Positions 40,862-51,145 of a DNA stretch of 64,000 nt are shown here, in pieces. The notes under the pieces are model-generated. The model worked only from the letters and a program-made list of their open reading frames with translations. It ran no database searches and was not told where the DNA came from. Source of the stretch: Naumovozyma dairenensis CBS 421. Lineage: Eukaryota; Ascomycota; Saccharomycetes; Saccharomycetales; Saccharomycetaceae. The translations under genes were made by a program, and so were the position numbers. Every line of letters starts with the position of its first letter. The first letter of the stretch is position 1. The stretch spans positions 534,025 through 598,024 of the forward strand of contig NC_016485.2 of the NCBI RefSeq assembly GCF_000227115.2. Direction: 5' to 3'.

Positions 40862-42169
40862 CTAAATTATGAAGAAATTATATATAGAGGCCTTGAGCAT
40901 TGGATCGTCTATTAGATAGACCGACAGGCCGAAGTGGACAAGGGCCTTTTCCAGGAAAGCCACGATTACATTATAGTTTCTTAAATGAACACCAACAATG
41001 ATGCGGACATGCCTAGTCTTCTTTAAGAAGAAAGTTCTTAACTTATCGACTGTCTCTAAGAATGGTGTAATCAAGTAATCATTATAGATGACATCCATGG
41101 CAAGCATATATACAACGGAGTTTGGATTCGTGTTTGAATTATTGATACGAACAAACTCTGGATAATCTGCCGCATTCTTGAACGTTTCCCAATCTAACGG
41201 TAGCACTTCTAAATTAATTGTCTGCTTGTCTCTCTTTTGTGTATTTCTTTTATTAGTCTTGTCATCAGCGATGTCTGCTGCTTCGTTTATTTCTTGTTGT
41301 TTCTTGTCTTTAGAGGTCGCTTCACCATTATCATAATTTATATTCAAAGATTTGGAAATAATCTCTCTCTTGTTCAATTGTTTCAGGTTGTTTTTGATAT
41401 TGGATTGTAATTTACTCAAAATACCCTTTTGATCAGTACAAATATAATTATCTACATGATTCCCCAAGACAACGGGTAATATCCCTGATATACCCGAACC
41501 TAATTCAATAATAGATGCTATGGCTTTATTATTATTCTTATTATTATCAGTGTTACCGTAATAACCTGCAGTCTTTGTATTAAACAATCTAGGGACAAAC
41601 ATTCGAGAGAAGTCATAATCACTAGTTTCAAGATCTGAATTATCAGACCAAGAATCATTACGCAATAGTGTTACTTCCATACCATTTCTCAACGGTTTAG
41701 AGGCTTCTTCATACAATACCCATGCAATAAACATGATTGTGGTCTTCCATAGAACATATCCAGTAGTGGAATTGTTGTTATCTGTATTTGAACATAGACT
41801 CGTGATAGATTGTTCAATATCGAGATAATATGAACTTGTATCTGCTCCATCGGAATCTTCATCATCTTCACTTGTGTTGTTTTTCTTGTTCCTCCCTTTC
41901 CTCCTCCTCCTCCTCCTGCTTTTCTTCTTCTTGTTTCTCTTCTCCATCTCAAAGTCATGATATAGAGGTGGGTTGAGGTCGATTTCCAATCTACAAGCTT
42001 TGGGATCTTGCATTCCCAAGTCTTGCGGCATTCGATCCAAATGGTTATAATTATTTAAATCGGAAAACCTACGAGACATTTCCTCATGAATAGTGTCATG
42101 CTGAATAGAAACTAACATGAAGGAGCTATCTACACTTTCGTGTGGTCCCTCTGAATCAGTTTCAGACAT
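40862..42169 (-). CDS. RKM5: Ribosomal protein lysine methyltransferase
   Basis: S-adenosylmethionine-dependent lysine methyltransferase; S. cerevisiae Rkm5 (367 aa) monomethylates Rpl1. The 435-residue protein has the SAM-binding motif ASIIELGSGISGILPVVLG (about residues 215-235), YICTDQKGIL, and the later VYMLAMDVIYNDYLITPF block of seven-beta-strand methyltransferases. A basic Lys/Arg tract (KKKKSRRRRRRKGRNKK) and an acidic linker near residues 75-110 are insertions relative to the core. ATG at 42169. Divergent from TIS11, as in S. cerevisiae. Confidence 0.9.
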   Translation of the reverse strand: MSETDSEGPHESVDSSFMLVSIQHDTIHEEMSRRFSDLNNYNHLDRMPQDLGMQDPKACRLEIDLNPPLYHDFEMEKRNKKKKSRRRRRRKGRNKKNNTSEDDEDSDGADTSSYYLDIEQSITSLCSNTDNNNSTTGYVLWKTTIMFIAWVLYEEASKPLRNGMEVTLLRNDSWSDNSDLETSDYDFSRMFVPRLFNTKTAGYYGNTDNNKNNNKAIASIIELGSGISGILPVVLGNHVDNYICTDQKGILSKLQSNIKNNLKQLNKREIISKSLNINYDNGEATSKDKKQQEINEAADIADDKTNKRNTQKRDKQTINLEVLPLDWETFKNAADYPEFVRINNSNTNPNSVVYMLAMDVIYNDYLITPFLETVDKLRTFFLKKTRHVRIIVGVHLRNYNVIVAFLEKALVHFGLSVYLIDDPMLKASIYNFFII

Positions 42170-42887
42170 TCTTTTTGCTATCTGTTTCTATGGGCTGCCT
42201 GCACGTATGTCCTTATTCTATAGGTACTATATTATTTGCTATATCAAGATATCAAGATATCAAGTCACCATGACAATGTCAATTACATGTGACAAGTAAT
42301 ATAATTGAATAACCCATGGTTACGGAACGAAACTGTACGTACATACGTATGTATGCACCCCATCAATACATTACTCTGGATCCTTCATCGAGAGGATACT
42401 ACGTACGTAAGGTACTATTAATTCATCGAAACTACTCAACCGATGAGCAGAGCAGAGCAGAGCAGTATTTTCCAGAGATTTTTCACTTTTCACTTTTCAT
42501 GTTCCCACCCCATCCACCTTCCCCCATCCCACGGTGTTCTCTTTGGGCGCCACACTCGGTGTCCCGGTGGTATCTTCTGCACCCAAATTTTACATAGAAC
42601 GAATATACAGGATAGTTCCTTTGATAATACACCTGGTTTCTTGTTGTTATTAGGGAAGTAGATAGATGATAATGGGTGTATGCTATATTGTACGTACGTA
42701 GTATATTACTGTTATACACCCGAATGGTTTATCTTACTCCAACTTCAAATATATATATGTATATCTATATGTAGGTCCATGGTCTATCTATCAATCTTGT
42801 CTGGTCTTGTCTTGTCTTGTCTTGGTTCGTCTCGATCCCATAACAACGACGACACAATAAACAGCAGTAACACGAGGCAACACAATA
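42170..42887. other. RKM5/TIS11 divergent promoter region
   Basis: Holds three Aft-type YRCACCCR sites and one near match (listed separately), (ATATCAAG)3 at 42241-42264, an (AGCAG)n tract near 42446-42465 and a (CTTGT)n tract near 42797-42823. No gene recognised. Confidence 0.6.
42354..42722. promoter_or_regulatory. Cluster of Aft1/Aft2-type iron-response sites upstream of TIS11
   Basis: YRCACCCR matches: TGCACCCA at 42578-42585 (plus), TACACCCA at 42673-42680 (minus) and TACACCCG at 42715-42722 (plus). A near match, TGCACCC followed by C, lies at 42354-42360. They lie about 165-310 bases (near match about 530) upstream of the TIS11 ATG. In S. cerevisiae TIS11/CTH2 is an Aft1 target induced by iron starvation. 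Confidence 0.6.
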
Positions 42888-44048
42888 ATGTACTATTCAA
42901 ACTATAACGAATATATTCAGAACCAAAATTATACTCAACAATCTACGCTACCTTTAGCACCTCCTTCTTATCATGTTGATGGATACCCATTATCAAATCA
43001 TGGTCAATTGTATTCACAAGTACAACTATCAAATACTGATAATAGTTCCAGAACAACAGATTCAATCTCTGCTAGCTCTGCTACTGAATCTGTCTTTTCT
43101 GCTAATAATCATTCCCACACTCCTACTCAAGCTCGCCCAATCAATCATGAAGACAACAACACTTTCTACGATGCTAGAGTTAAAGAACTGGAAGAGTACT
43201 ACTTAAAGACACTACTAAATGATAATAATGACAATAACAACTACGAAGTTAATGGCAATATTAGTGATGTATCTTTGTCTCCAGAACCATCTTATGCAAA
43301 ACCAATGGATTATTTTTATAACGGTAATACTAAGAACAACAATATTTACTTAACTACTCCTCAAGTACTACTATCATCATCATCATCATCTTCTTCTTCT
43401 TCTTCTTCTTCTATGCCTAAAGTTTTATCTAATAATAATACTAGTAACATTAATCCAATTATAAATCCATTTCTCACTCAACCAAATGATTCTTCTAAGA
43501 GACCTTTCAACAATAATAATCTACAACCAATTGTTGAAAACAAAAAATTACAAGTTGCAATTAATCCAAATTATGCACCATCAGCAAATAAGGGAGTCCT
43601 ACCATTAACCACTGAAAACTTACAAAAACTATCAATCTCATCTAATAACCAACAGAAACAAGTTAAACAACCAAAGAAAACCATCAAATCGAAAACCAAA
43701 TCTCAATCTCAATCACAAACGAAACAATTATACAAGACAGAATTATGTGAATCATTCACTTTGAAAGGTGTCTGTAAATACGAAAATAAATGTCAGTTCG
43801 CTCATGGGTTACATGAATTACAATTAAAGGAACGTTCCACCAATTTTAGAACTAAAAATTGTTCTAATTGGCTTAAATTAGGTTATTGTCCCTATGGGAA
43901 AAGATGTTGTTTCAGACATGGTGATGATTCAGACATTAAGATTTACTTAAATGCAGGAACGTATACCTCTGTAAGTAAGGATACTACTACTGCAAGAAAG
44001 AAGAATACTCATGCCAATGTTAAAGTTTTGAAAAGAATGACATGGTAA
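42888..44048 (+). CDS. TIS11: Tandem CCCH zinc-finger mRNA-decay protein
   Basis: S. cerevisiae Tis11/Cth2 (285 aa) binds AU-rich elements and promotes decay of mRNAs for iron-using proteins under iron limitation. The 386-residue protein has two C-x8-C-x5-C-x3-H fingers near residues 285-345, introduced by YKTELCESF and FRTKNCSNW, the classic TTP-family lead-in. The N-terminal part is Asn/Ser-rich, including a Ser homopolymer (codons at about 43372-43412). ATG at 42888. Position and strand match TIS11 (YLR136C) rather than its ohnologue CTH1 (YDR151C), although the proteins alone do not separate them. Confidence 0.9.
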   Translation: MYYSNYNEYIQNQNYTQQSTLPLAPPSYHVDGYPLSNHGQLYSQVQLSNTDNSSRTTDSISASSATESVFSANNHSHTPTQARPINHEDNNTFYDARVKELEEYYLKTLLNDNNDNNNYEVNGNISDVSLSPEPSYAKPMDYFYNGNTKNNNIYLTTPQVLLSSSSSSSSSSSSSMPKVLSNNNTSNINPIINPFLTQPNDSSKRPFNNNNLQPIVENKKLQVAINPNYAPSANKGVLPLTTENLQKLSISSNNQQKQVKQPKKTIKSKTKSQSQSQTKQLYKTELCESFTLKGVCKYENKCQFAHGLHELQLKERSTNFRTKNCSNWLKLGYCPYGKRCCFRHGDDSDIKIYLNAGTYTSVSKDTTTARKKNTHANVKVLKRMTW

Positions 44049-44165
44049 TTTGCTACTTAATGAATTGTCTCCCATCTTTATTTATTCACAAATTATTTAT
44101 TAACTTATTTATTTATTTATTTTTAACCATATATCAATCCAATGAACACATCAATATATCTTTAT

Positions 44166-44185
44166 NNNNNNNNNNNNNNNNNNNN
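44166..44185. other. Short assembly gap (20 N) between TIS11 and SLX4
   Basis: Twenty N in the 3' intergenic stretch; no coding sequence appears affected. Confidence 0.95.
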
Positions 44186-44210
44186 AGGAGCGGCGAGCCA
44201 CACACAAAAT

Positions 44211-46619
44211 TTATCTGTTTTTCAAGCAGACACCTTGAGAATCTGCCCATTCTCTTATTGTTGAAGTATCAACAATCTCAATGAATGGATCTAATTTGAT
44301 CAACCGTTCTAATAATTCCTGAATTAATATTGGTTCAAAACATATAATCTTGTCCATCATCATCTCATCATCTCGTACTATCTTCGTAATATGTTCAAAT
44401 AATTGTTTCTTATTAACCATCATCTCATCTTGATTACTATTTTTCTCACCTAATTGAGAAGATGCAAGTTGTAATGATTCAATCATCTCACTCTTAGAAC
44501 GGACAGGTTTTAACCCTAATGACCGAATACTATCTCGTAATTTTTGAACACTTTGTGATTCAATTATGTTAGGTTTCTTTTCTTCTTTATTCCTGATAAT
44601 TATAGTCCCCGTGTTTGCTCCTGCCTCTTCATCAGAACAAGAAACGACAGTTTCATCTCGTGAATATGTGTATGTATCTGCTAATATAAGATCATCATTT
44701 TCAATCATATATAATGGGACTAAACATCGTATATTCTCCCATTCATTATCTATTCCGTACTCATTTCCGTTTGCATCTAATGAAGTGACACCCTGAGTGG
44801 TGGTCGCNGGTAAAACAGATGTCGTTCTGCTAGCAGGAACTTGAACACTCCCAATAACAACATCATGCTCGTTTTCGTTTTCGTTTTCGTTCCCGTTCCC
44901 ATTCTCCTTATTATCGTCATTGCCATTATTGGAAGCAAAGGAACGTAATGGTGAAATCAACCTATCAACTACTTTAAATGGCTCTTGCGTTAAATCTATT
45001 ATTTCCTTTTCTTCTTCTCCTCCGGCTGCTGCGATTTCGTCATCCCTTATCAAAAATGGTCCTTTTAACTCTGGTATCGTTATTCGTTTACGGCGTTGCT
45101 CCTTTCCCTCTACTTCTTGTTTTTTGTTAGAAATGTATTCATCATTTTCCTCCTCTTCGAGGAAGGTCGTATCACGTATTGGTATTATATTCGCTGATTC
45201 TTCCATGCTATCTGATACTATGGATATATCATCATCCTCACCTCCACCATTGTATTCTTTGTTGATATTAATAGGAGCTACATTTTGAGACGATATACTG
45301 CTGACCTCAACTTCTATAGGTATCTCATCAATAGGATCAGCCATGACTTCTTGTATCGATATATTTTCTAAACGATCATTTCTAATTTCTCGCATTGGTA
45401 CATTATCGACATGGTCATCCATGGGTATATTATCTATTGATGCTTCTGTCTTATCTTCCATTACTTGAGATAATGATAATACATTCACCACAGATTGCGT
45501 CCTTGGTTTAATACTATCTTGAACACCTGTAACGTCTTTCGTACCAGGCTGTGAAACTTCTCGAGGTGCTAACTGTGAACTTACCCAAAGACCTTGAGAT
45601 TCCACATAGTTACTCTCATAACTTTTAGCATTATCTTCATGGAAATCAATTTGCTCTCCTGTACCCCCCACATCGCCGCCATATAAATATGTGAAAACTT
45701 GTTTCATCTCTGACTTTTCACAATGTGGGAATTTCTTAATTATTGAATTAGAAATATATTCCCATTCTTTACAATTATACGTATCAAACTCCAGTTCTTT
45801 ACTCTTCCTCTTTTTATTACTTTTATCCTTTCTCGGCCTCGAAGAACTGCTTTCACTATCTTCATTATCTTGCAACTTAATTATATCTTGAACCTTTTTA
45901 TGCTTACCAGATAATTGTTTTAATAAATTTTGAGATCTTGTCTTTTCAAAATTTTCAATACTAAATTGTGTAATATTCTTGATAGTATTTTTCAATGTAT
46001 TAGTAGATCTTTTACTCGTTCTTCTTGTCGTCGTGGTTGTTTTCTTTTTCTGTTTAACAACTTTCTTTGGTGATACTGATGATTTCTTCATTGTGCTGGT
46101 CTTCAACGGTATTAAGTTCGTAACTTTCTCATGCAGTAAGAATGTAGGTGACCGTGATGACAACTCATCAATATATTCGTCTTCATTTTCTTCAGCTGAA
46201 TATTTGAAATGATTCAATTGTAATTTCAACCTGGATTCTTCTTCTGCATCATCAAGCCGACTTTGAATTTGTGTATTCATAAACATTAATGGTTCTTCAT
46301 GCATAGCTTCATCAAAATGTCCCTGCTTTGCTTCATGGTTTTCACTTGTCATTCGGCCTTGTTCTGGCTCAAAAAGTAGTGATTTAATATCTGAATTCTC
46401 TTTCGGCAGATTTCCTTCTTCCTTATTTTCATTCTCATTTTCCATTTCTGATCCACTTGAGGTAAATGCCATCAGATCATGAGGTACTTGAGTACTTGGA
46501 AGTCCTGTCCCAAATCGAGTCTCATTGTTATCTCCATCCTCGTCGATGTCATTGTGATCTTGTTTTGCTTCCACGTGGGAGATCAGCTCTAAGTTCCGTT
46601 GGGCTCTTCGAAGATCCAT
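44211..46619 (-). CDS. SLX4: Slx4 structure-specific endonuclease scaffold
   Basis: Scaffold and activator of the Slx1 nuclease in replication-fork and DNA damage repair. The 802-residue protein (S. cerevisiae 748) is mostly acidic and disordered. The C terminus has a SAP-like helix pair (SVQKLRDSIRSLGLKPVRSKSEMIESLQ) followed by a helical segment ending near residue 800, the Slx1-binding region of the family. A basic KKSSVSPKKVVKQKKK stretch and an EYISNSIIKKFPHCEKSEMKQVFTY block also fit Slx4. One undetermined base at 44809 leaves one unknown residue. ATG at 46619. Identification combines the C-terminal domain and synteny (YLR135W). Confidence 0.85.
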   Translation of the reverse strand: MDLRRAQRNLELISHVEAKQDHNDIDEDGDNNETRFGTGLPSTQVPHDLMAFTSSGSEMENENENKEEGNLPKENSDIKSLLFEPEQGRMTSENHEAKQGHFDEAMHEEPLMFMNTQIQSRLDDAEEESRLKLQLNHFKYSAEENEDEYIDELSSRSPTFLLHEKVTNLIPLKTSTMKKSSVSPKKVVKQKKKTTTTTRRTSKRSTNTLKNTIKNITQFSIENFEKTRSQNLLKQLSGKHKKVQDIIKLQDNEDSESSSSRPRKDKSNKKRKSKELEFDTYNCKEWEYISNSIIKKFPHCEKSEMKQVFTYLYGGDVGGTGEQIDFHEDNAKSYESNYVESQGLWVSSQLAPREVSQPGTKDVTGVQDSIKPRTQSVVNVLSLSQVMEDKTEASIDNIPMDDHVDNVPMREIRNDRLENISIQEVMADPIDEIPIEVEVSSISSQNVAPININKEYNGGGEDDDISIVSDSMEESANIIPIRDTTFLEEEENDEYISNKKQEVEGKEQRRKRITIPELKGPFLIRDDEIAAAGGEEEKEIIDLTQEPFKVVDRLISPLRSFASNNGNDDNKENGNGNENENENEHDVVIGSVQVPASRTTSVLXATTTQGVTSLDANGNEYGIDNEWENIRCLVPLYMIENDDLILADTYTYSRDETVVSCSDEEAGANTGTIIIRNKEEKKPNIIESQSVQKLRDSIRSLGLKPVRSKSEMIESLQLASSQLGEKNSNQDEMMVNKKQLFEHITKIVRDDEMMMDKIICFEPILIQELLERLIKLDPFIEIVDTSTIREWADSQGVCLKNR

Positions 46620-47027
46620 TATTCGTTTGTCCCAGAGCTATATTATTATTTTTCGCATGTATAGTTATCTAATAAGCTGACGTATAGGTGCCCATTTATC
46701 TTTCTCTTACCGGTTCTTATGACCCCCCCCCACTCTTCATGTGATTGTAGATTCACCATCAAGATCATTAAAGTATATTCAGCGCCATATAGAAAGAAAT
46801 GCGATTAATAGAATATATTATACATAGGGAAACAGTCCAGCAATATGATAAAAAAGACATCGAAGGAATAACAAAACTTCTCAAATAATTTGTAGATTTG
46901 AACGGATGCATGCTCTGAATTTTTGATAACAGGGTATACACATATGGTGGTCGAAATACATATATACATATATTTCTTTTACATAACTACAGGAAAAAAT
47001 TCTTTCTTGAGATGTGTTAGACTCTTT
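46620..47027. other. SLX4 promoter / CKI1 3' flank
   Basis: Short AT-rich spacer with a C-run near 46722-46731. S. cerevisiae has PDC5 in this interval; nothing of it is visible here. Confidence 0.5.
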
Positions 47028-48842
47028 TCATAACTCCTCAGAGTCTAAATATCTAGCTGAGTCCAGGGAATAACATTCGAATTCGTTCACTACATTAAAT
47101 TTAATTAAATCACCCCAAAATATTGAAATTTTGTCTTGACAATATGCCATATAATCGAAACTATCAATATCCACACCCACACTTTCATCATCAATACTAT
47201 CAATCCTCTCTATCATCTCGTTATCATTATTATTATCCTTCTCCACTTTGACTATATATTGTTCACCATTAGGACCTTCAAATGTTTCATTTTCAGTCTC
47301 AAGCATCAACTTTAAATCTTTACTTTGTAAAACTGCCCAAATAGACCAAAATAACTGACAAACGCCTCTCCATCTTAATATAGAATTATAAAGAACTTTA
47401 ACTTCTTCATCAATAGGTTCCCTAGCACCACCTCTTAAATGAGAAACATAGGAATAAATGAAATTCAATATTTGTTCCCTATTTGGGTATGATTCCACAT
47501 GTGCTACATGCGGTGCTGATGCATTATTATAATCGTACATCCATTCACTAAAATGATTAGCTAAATCATAGGCAACTGGATTGGCACCAGAATATTCGAA
47601 ATCAATGACTACTAGTTTGGAATCTTGACTTTGTTCTTGTTTTGTTGGTTTGATAATTTCATCAATTTGAATCCTAGAATTGGAAGGAAATAACGATGAT
47701 GATGACGTTGCTGTTGATAGCGTCGGTGGTTCCGATGTACTAGTAGTAGCAGTAGGGGTATTGCTATCAATATTAATATCATTAGTTGTGGGTTTAATTG
47801 GCGCACTAAACAATAAATTACCATACTGTGCATCATTATGACAAAATCCTAAATTCTTACCCTTTGCATCCGAGTGGAATGATGATAACCAATTTTGATA
47901 TTTCGATATGGCAGTTTTAAAATCTTTCCAATTTTTGCAAAGCAAATGGGTTTGAATATTAGTATCATTCTTAATCCAAATTTGTGCTTTTGGATTCGTG
48001 TCTAGGAACTTTACCCATTGATTAATCTTTTGCCAACAAACGGGTCCTTTCTCCCTTTCAGAACTTAAAAGAGGCACACCAATATGTAACTCTTTCATTC
48101 TTCTTGCAATTCTTTGAGAAGTTTTCCAATCCCTAATATCATCTTTATTCAAAGTAGTTGCATTTTCTAAGAATTGTTCAAATCTACCATTAGAAAAACA
48201 ACCAAATAATGAAGGCCCAATGTTACGTATAGATAATCTTGCCAAAACTTGTAACTCGTAATCTCTATCAATGATCGTGTCATTATTAGAACCGTAAACT
48301 CTTAATAGTAAGGACGGTAATGATGGATATTCCACTTTATAAATTGCGTTTGTCATGGCACCAGTAATCTTCGTTAAAATCAATGAATCTCGTTTTAAAG
48401 GGGATGAAACAAAATGACCTCTTTGGTGCCATTTTGGAATTTTTAATGATTGGATCATATTAAGGATATCATCCTTTAAATAATCTTGAGGGAGGGTGTT
48501 ATCGATTGTCGCCTTGATAAAGGGAACCTCGATGCATTCATTGTTATTAAGGTTCAATGTGTCAAGTTTTGAATCTAAATTCAACTCTTCACCATCAATG
48601 TCATGTTTTGTTGTTGTAGTTGTTGTTGTTGTTGTCGTTTCAATGCTAGTAGTGGTGGTGGTTGTAGTAGTACCAGTTGTCAAAGCTGAAGTATTATTTT
48701 GGTCCTTATGGAGCTCGAGGGACTCAACGCTAATTGTACGGATTAATCTATGTGAAGATCTCTGACGACTTAAAGATGGTCTTCTAGAAGAACTTGAAGA
48801 CCTAGAATGAGATCTTGAATGGCGATATGATGAAGTGGGCAT
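47028..48842 (-). CDS. CKI1: Choline kinase
   Basis: Phosphorylates choline (and ethanolamine) with ATP, the first step of the Kennedy pathway. The 604-residue protein (S. cerevisiae Cki1 582) has the Brenner-type catalytic motif FCHNDAQYGNLL and the choline-kinase motif VVIDFEYSGANPVAYDLANHFSEW. Also present are LLRVYGSNNDTIIDRDYE and IGPSLFGCF of the ATP-binding lobe. An unusual N-terminal extension has Arg/Ser-rich sequence and two Thr homopolymers (about residues 55-80). ATG at 48842. Neighbours favour CKI1 (YLR133W) over its ohnologue EKI1 (YDR147W). Confidence 0.93.
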   Translation of the reverse strand: MPTSSYRHSRSHSRSSSSSRRPSLSRQRSSHRLIRTISVESLELHKDQNNTSALTTGTTTTTTTTSIETTTTTTTTTTKHDIDGEELNLDSKLDTLNLNNNECIEVPFIKATIDNTLPQDYLKDDILNMIQSLKIPKWHQRGHFVSSPLKRDSLILTKITGAMTNAIYKVEYPSLPSLLLRVYGSNNDTIIDRDYELQVLARLSIRNIGPSLFGCFSNGRFEQFLENATTLNKDDIRDWKTSQRIARRMKELHIGVPLLSSEREKGPVCWQKINQWVKFLDTNPKAQIWIKNDTNIQTHLLCKNWKDFKTAISKYQNWLSSFHSDAKGKNLGFCHNDAQYGNLLFSAPIKPTTNDINIDSNTPTATTSTSEPPTLSTATSSSSLFPSNSRIQIDEIIKPTKQEQSQDSKLVVIDFEYSGANPVAYDLANHFSEWMYDYNNASAPHVAHVESYPNREQILNFIYSYVSHLRGGAREPIDEEVKVLYNSILRWRGVCQLFWSIWAVLQSKDLKLMLETENETFEGPNGEQYIVKVEKDNNNDNEMIERIDSIDDESVGVDIDSFDYMAYCQDKISIFWGDLIKFNVVNEFECYSLDSARYLDSEEL

Positions 48843-49273
48843 ATTATTTATTATTATTTTTTTGAGGTAGCACTAACGTAATAATTGAATAGGCCCTGAT
48901 ATCAGTATAGGTAAGGAGAAAGGAATGTTATAGACGAGAATAAAAGAACTCTTTCTTAATAGTTTATAGTCCCTTCCACAATTGTCTTGTTGTTGTTTTT
49001 GTTTTGTTCCTTATTTATTCATGTAAAAGATAGTTCAAAGTGACAGCAATTGATTCTAAGAATTTCTATACATGTGAAGTTGAAGAAACTAAAACAAAAA
49101 GTTGAATGAAATTGTTGAAAACATCAGCAGAATCGAGAAAAAGGACATATGAAATAAGACGAAAGTGACTGGTAAATGCAAGGGTTCTAGCATCTACATT
49201 TTCATAGGAAGAACCTAATAATAATTCAGAACGGTTGCTGTTATACCATTGCTTTACTTTCAGTATATTCCAT
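48843..49273. other. CKI1/USB1 divergent promoter region
   Basis: AT-rich, with a (TTG)n-like tract near 48985-49005. No inositol/choline element was positively identified by eye. No gene recognised. Confidence 0.45.
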
Positions 49274-50176
49274 ATGATTGAAGAAAGACAAGATAACGAG
49301 AACACAAACGACGATCAATTACCGCCGATTCCAGACTCGATTCTAAATAAATATCATATTGAACCAAACCTGGCTAAATACGATATTGAACAAACATCTC
49401 CATCTCAAAACAAGAGTACTAAAGTAATGTACTTACGCAGCTCTCAACGTAAATTAGACCAATTCTGGCAGGCCTTCATTTATTTAGAATGCAAACCTAC
49501 CCGTGGAGATCGTCAATTTCTTTCACAAATAATATCAACAACTAATAACAATGCTAAACTTCATACTTCAATGACTAATAACGGCACTGCCTTAAAATTT
49601 TCTCCTTTATATAGGAGTAAGTTAGGATCACCACAGAACTTGCATGTTACGTTGACTCCCAATATTCCATTCGCCTCGGAAGCATTAAGGGATTCTATGC
49701 TTCAAGTTTTATCTGATAAGATTAATAAGTGTAAGATACGACCATTTGTTCTTGAATTTGAATCTGCGAGAGCTTGCAAACTCCTTAGATCAGTCGTCAA
49801 TGATAAGTTGTTTTTGGCGCTGGACGTTAAAGAAGAAATCAAGAGAAATCAACTAATGGAAATCCATGAAATCATCGATGAAACTCTGAAGAAAGTTATA
49901 CCAGAGTATTATTCGCAATCATGGAAGAATCGGGCTAAAGATTTTTATTTGAACAATGCCCATATGTCCCTTGCTGAATCTAATACTGTTCCCTCAAGAA
50001 TGGTCAAGGATTTTAAAAAACTACAAGATTTACTTTCGTATAATAATAACCCTAAAAATTGTAATGATGGCGACAAGGAAACAATTCAAGAAGAAAATAA
50101 TCTTTCGTTTCAAATTAGAACCTTGAAAGTAGATATAGATCGTCAAACTTTGACTATACCATTTATCCCTTTGTAG
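49274..50176 (+). CDS. USB1: U6 snRNA 3' processing phosphodiesterase Usb1
   Basis: 2H-type phosphodiesterase/exonuclease that trims and protects the U6 snRNA 3' end. The 300-residue protein (S. cerevisiae 290) carries the two catalytic HxT/S motifs: LHVTLTPN (about residue 124) and AHMSLAE (about 229). Other conserved pieces are RPFVLEFES and LFLALDV. ATG at 49274; the longer frame begins only with TTG. Divergent from CKI1, as for YLR132C in S. cerevisiae. Confidence 0.92.
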   Translation: MIEERQDNENTNDDQLPPIPDSILNKYHIEPNLAKYDIEQTSPSQNKSTKVMYLRSSQRKLDQFWQAFIYLECKPTRGDRQFLSQIISTTNNNAKLHTSMTNNGTALKFSPLYRSKLGSPQNLHVTLTPNIPFASEALRDSMLQVLSDKINKCKIRPFVLEFESARACKLLRSVVNDKLFLALDVKEEIKRNQLMEIHEIIDETLKKVIPEYYSQSWKNRAKDFYLNNAHMSLAESNTVPSRMVKDFKKLQDLLSYNNNPKNCNDGDKETIQEENNLSFQIRTLKVDIDRQTLTIPFIPL

Positions 50177-51145
50177 ATAGCGTATAGAGATTTTATTCCC
50201 ATATCTAATGCATGAATTATCATCACGATCCAAGCTCATACACATGGGATTACGGAAATTCCCCATTGAAAACCACAGATAGTAATAAAAAAAACTATTC
50301 TTTTCAGCGGAATTATTGATTTCGAGTATAAGTTGAACAATATCTTAAATAATATTTGGCATACTTTTGAATTCGGGATTAATAAGGAAGGAGATTTTCA
50401 TTAGGTTTTTTTCTTCAACAAAAAGATTTGTCCTTTATGGTGTCCCAAATATACAGGACTGGTCAAGCTTTTGGATTCTGCAGAGTTCATTAAAGATTAT
50501 CTTTTATTAATCATTTCAAATTATTCATATCGAAACAAACTCTAGGCATAATTGGTAAATCCCATATTTTATAACTACTTGAAAGTCTACATAGTATATA
50601 AAATGTAACTTTTATATAATAATAATTCATCATGATAAAAAGTTTTAATTATTATTAATATTTATTGTGTCTTTTATTTGCGTTAGGGCTTAACAAAATA
50701 AAAGTAAGGGCTACTTGTGCAAGCCCTTACTTATCATTAGGTCCATATCTTCGAGGAACCGGATTTCCAATTTGGGAAATAGGTAAACATTGAAATAATA
50801 TTGAAAAATTATCTGGAATGTTCAGATTAATCACCTTGCGAAGGAAATACATGGTTTCAATGATTATGCACAGCTCGTAAAGGTGAAAATATTAAATTAT
50901 AGTAATTGATCCTTGATCTAAACGTATGTTAAAACAGGTTTGTAATTTTGTCGATTTTGGTATACATATTAACTTCCTCAAGCCCGTTTCACAAGAAAAA
51001 ATACACAACTACATTCACAACTCGTTACTAGTTATTAGAACGTTCATTCATTAACTTACATATCTCTACCTCCCCTCACTCTATCTCTCTATCCTCAATT
51101 GGCCAAAATAAATATTATAGAATACAACAAGAAAAGAAAAGACAA
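50177..51145. other. USB1-ACE2 intergenic region
   Basis: About 1 kb with no gene. It holds a perfect 11-bp inverted repeat with a 9-nt loop at 50702-50732, and an unpaired AGGGCTTA copy just upstream (near 50684-50691). It is the 3' flank of USB1 and the long upstream region of ACE2. Confidence 0.55.
50702..50732. repeat. Perfect 11-bp stem-loop
   Basis: AAGTAAGGGCT (50702-50712) is followed by a 9-base loop and its exact reverse complement AGCCCTTACTT (50722-50732). Function unknown; about 415 bases upstream of the ACE2 ATG. Confidence 0.8.

Noticed and set aside
42446..42823. AGCAG and CTTGT tandem tracts as CRISPR-like or phage-related repeats
   Set aside because: Short pentamer microsatellites without spacers in a yeast promoter.
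45979..46212. Open frames antisense to SLX4, CKI1, NHA1 and DIP2
   Set aside because: They mirror low-complexity coding sequence on the other strand (for example poly-Lys read as poly-Phe) and carry no independent signal.
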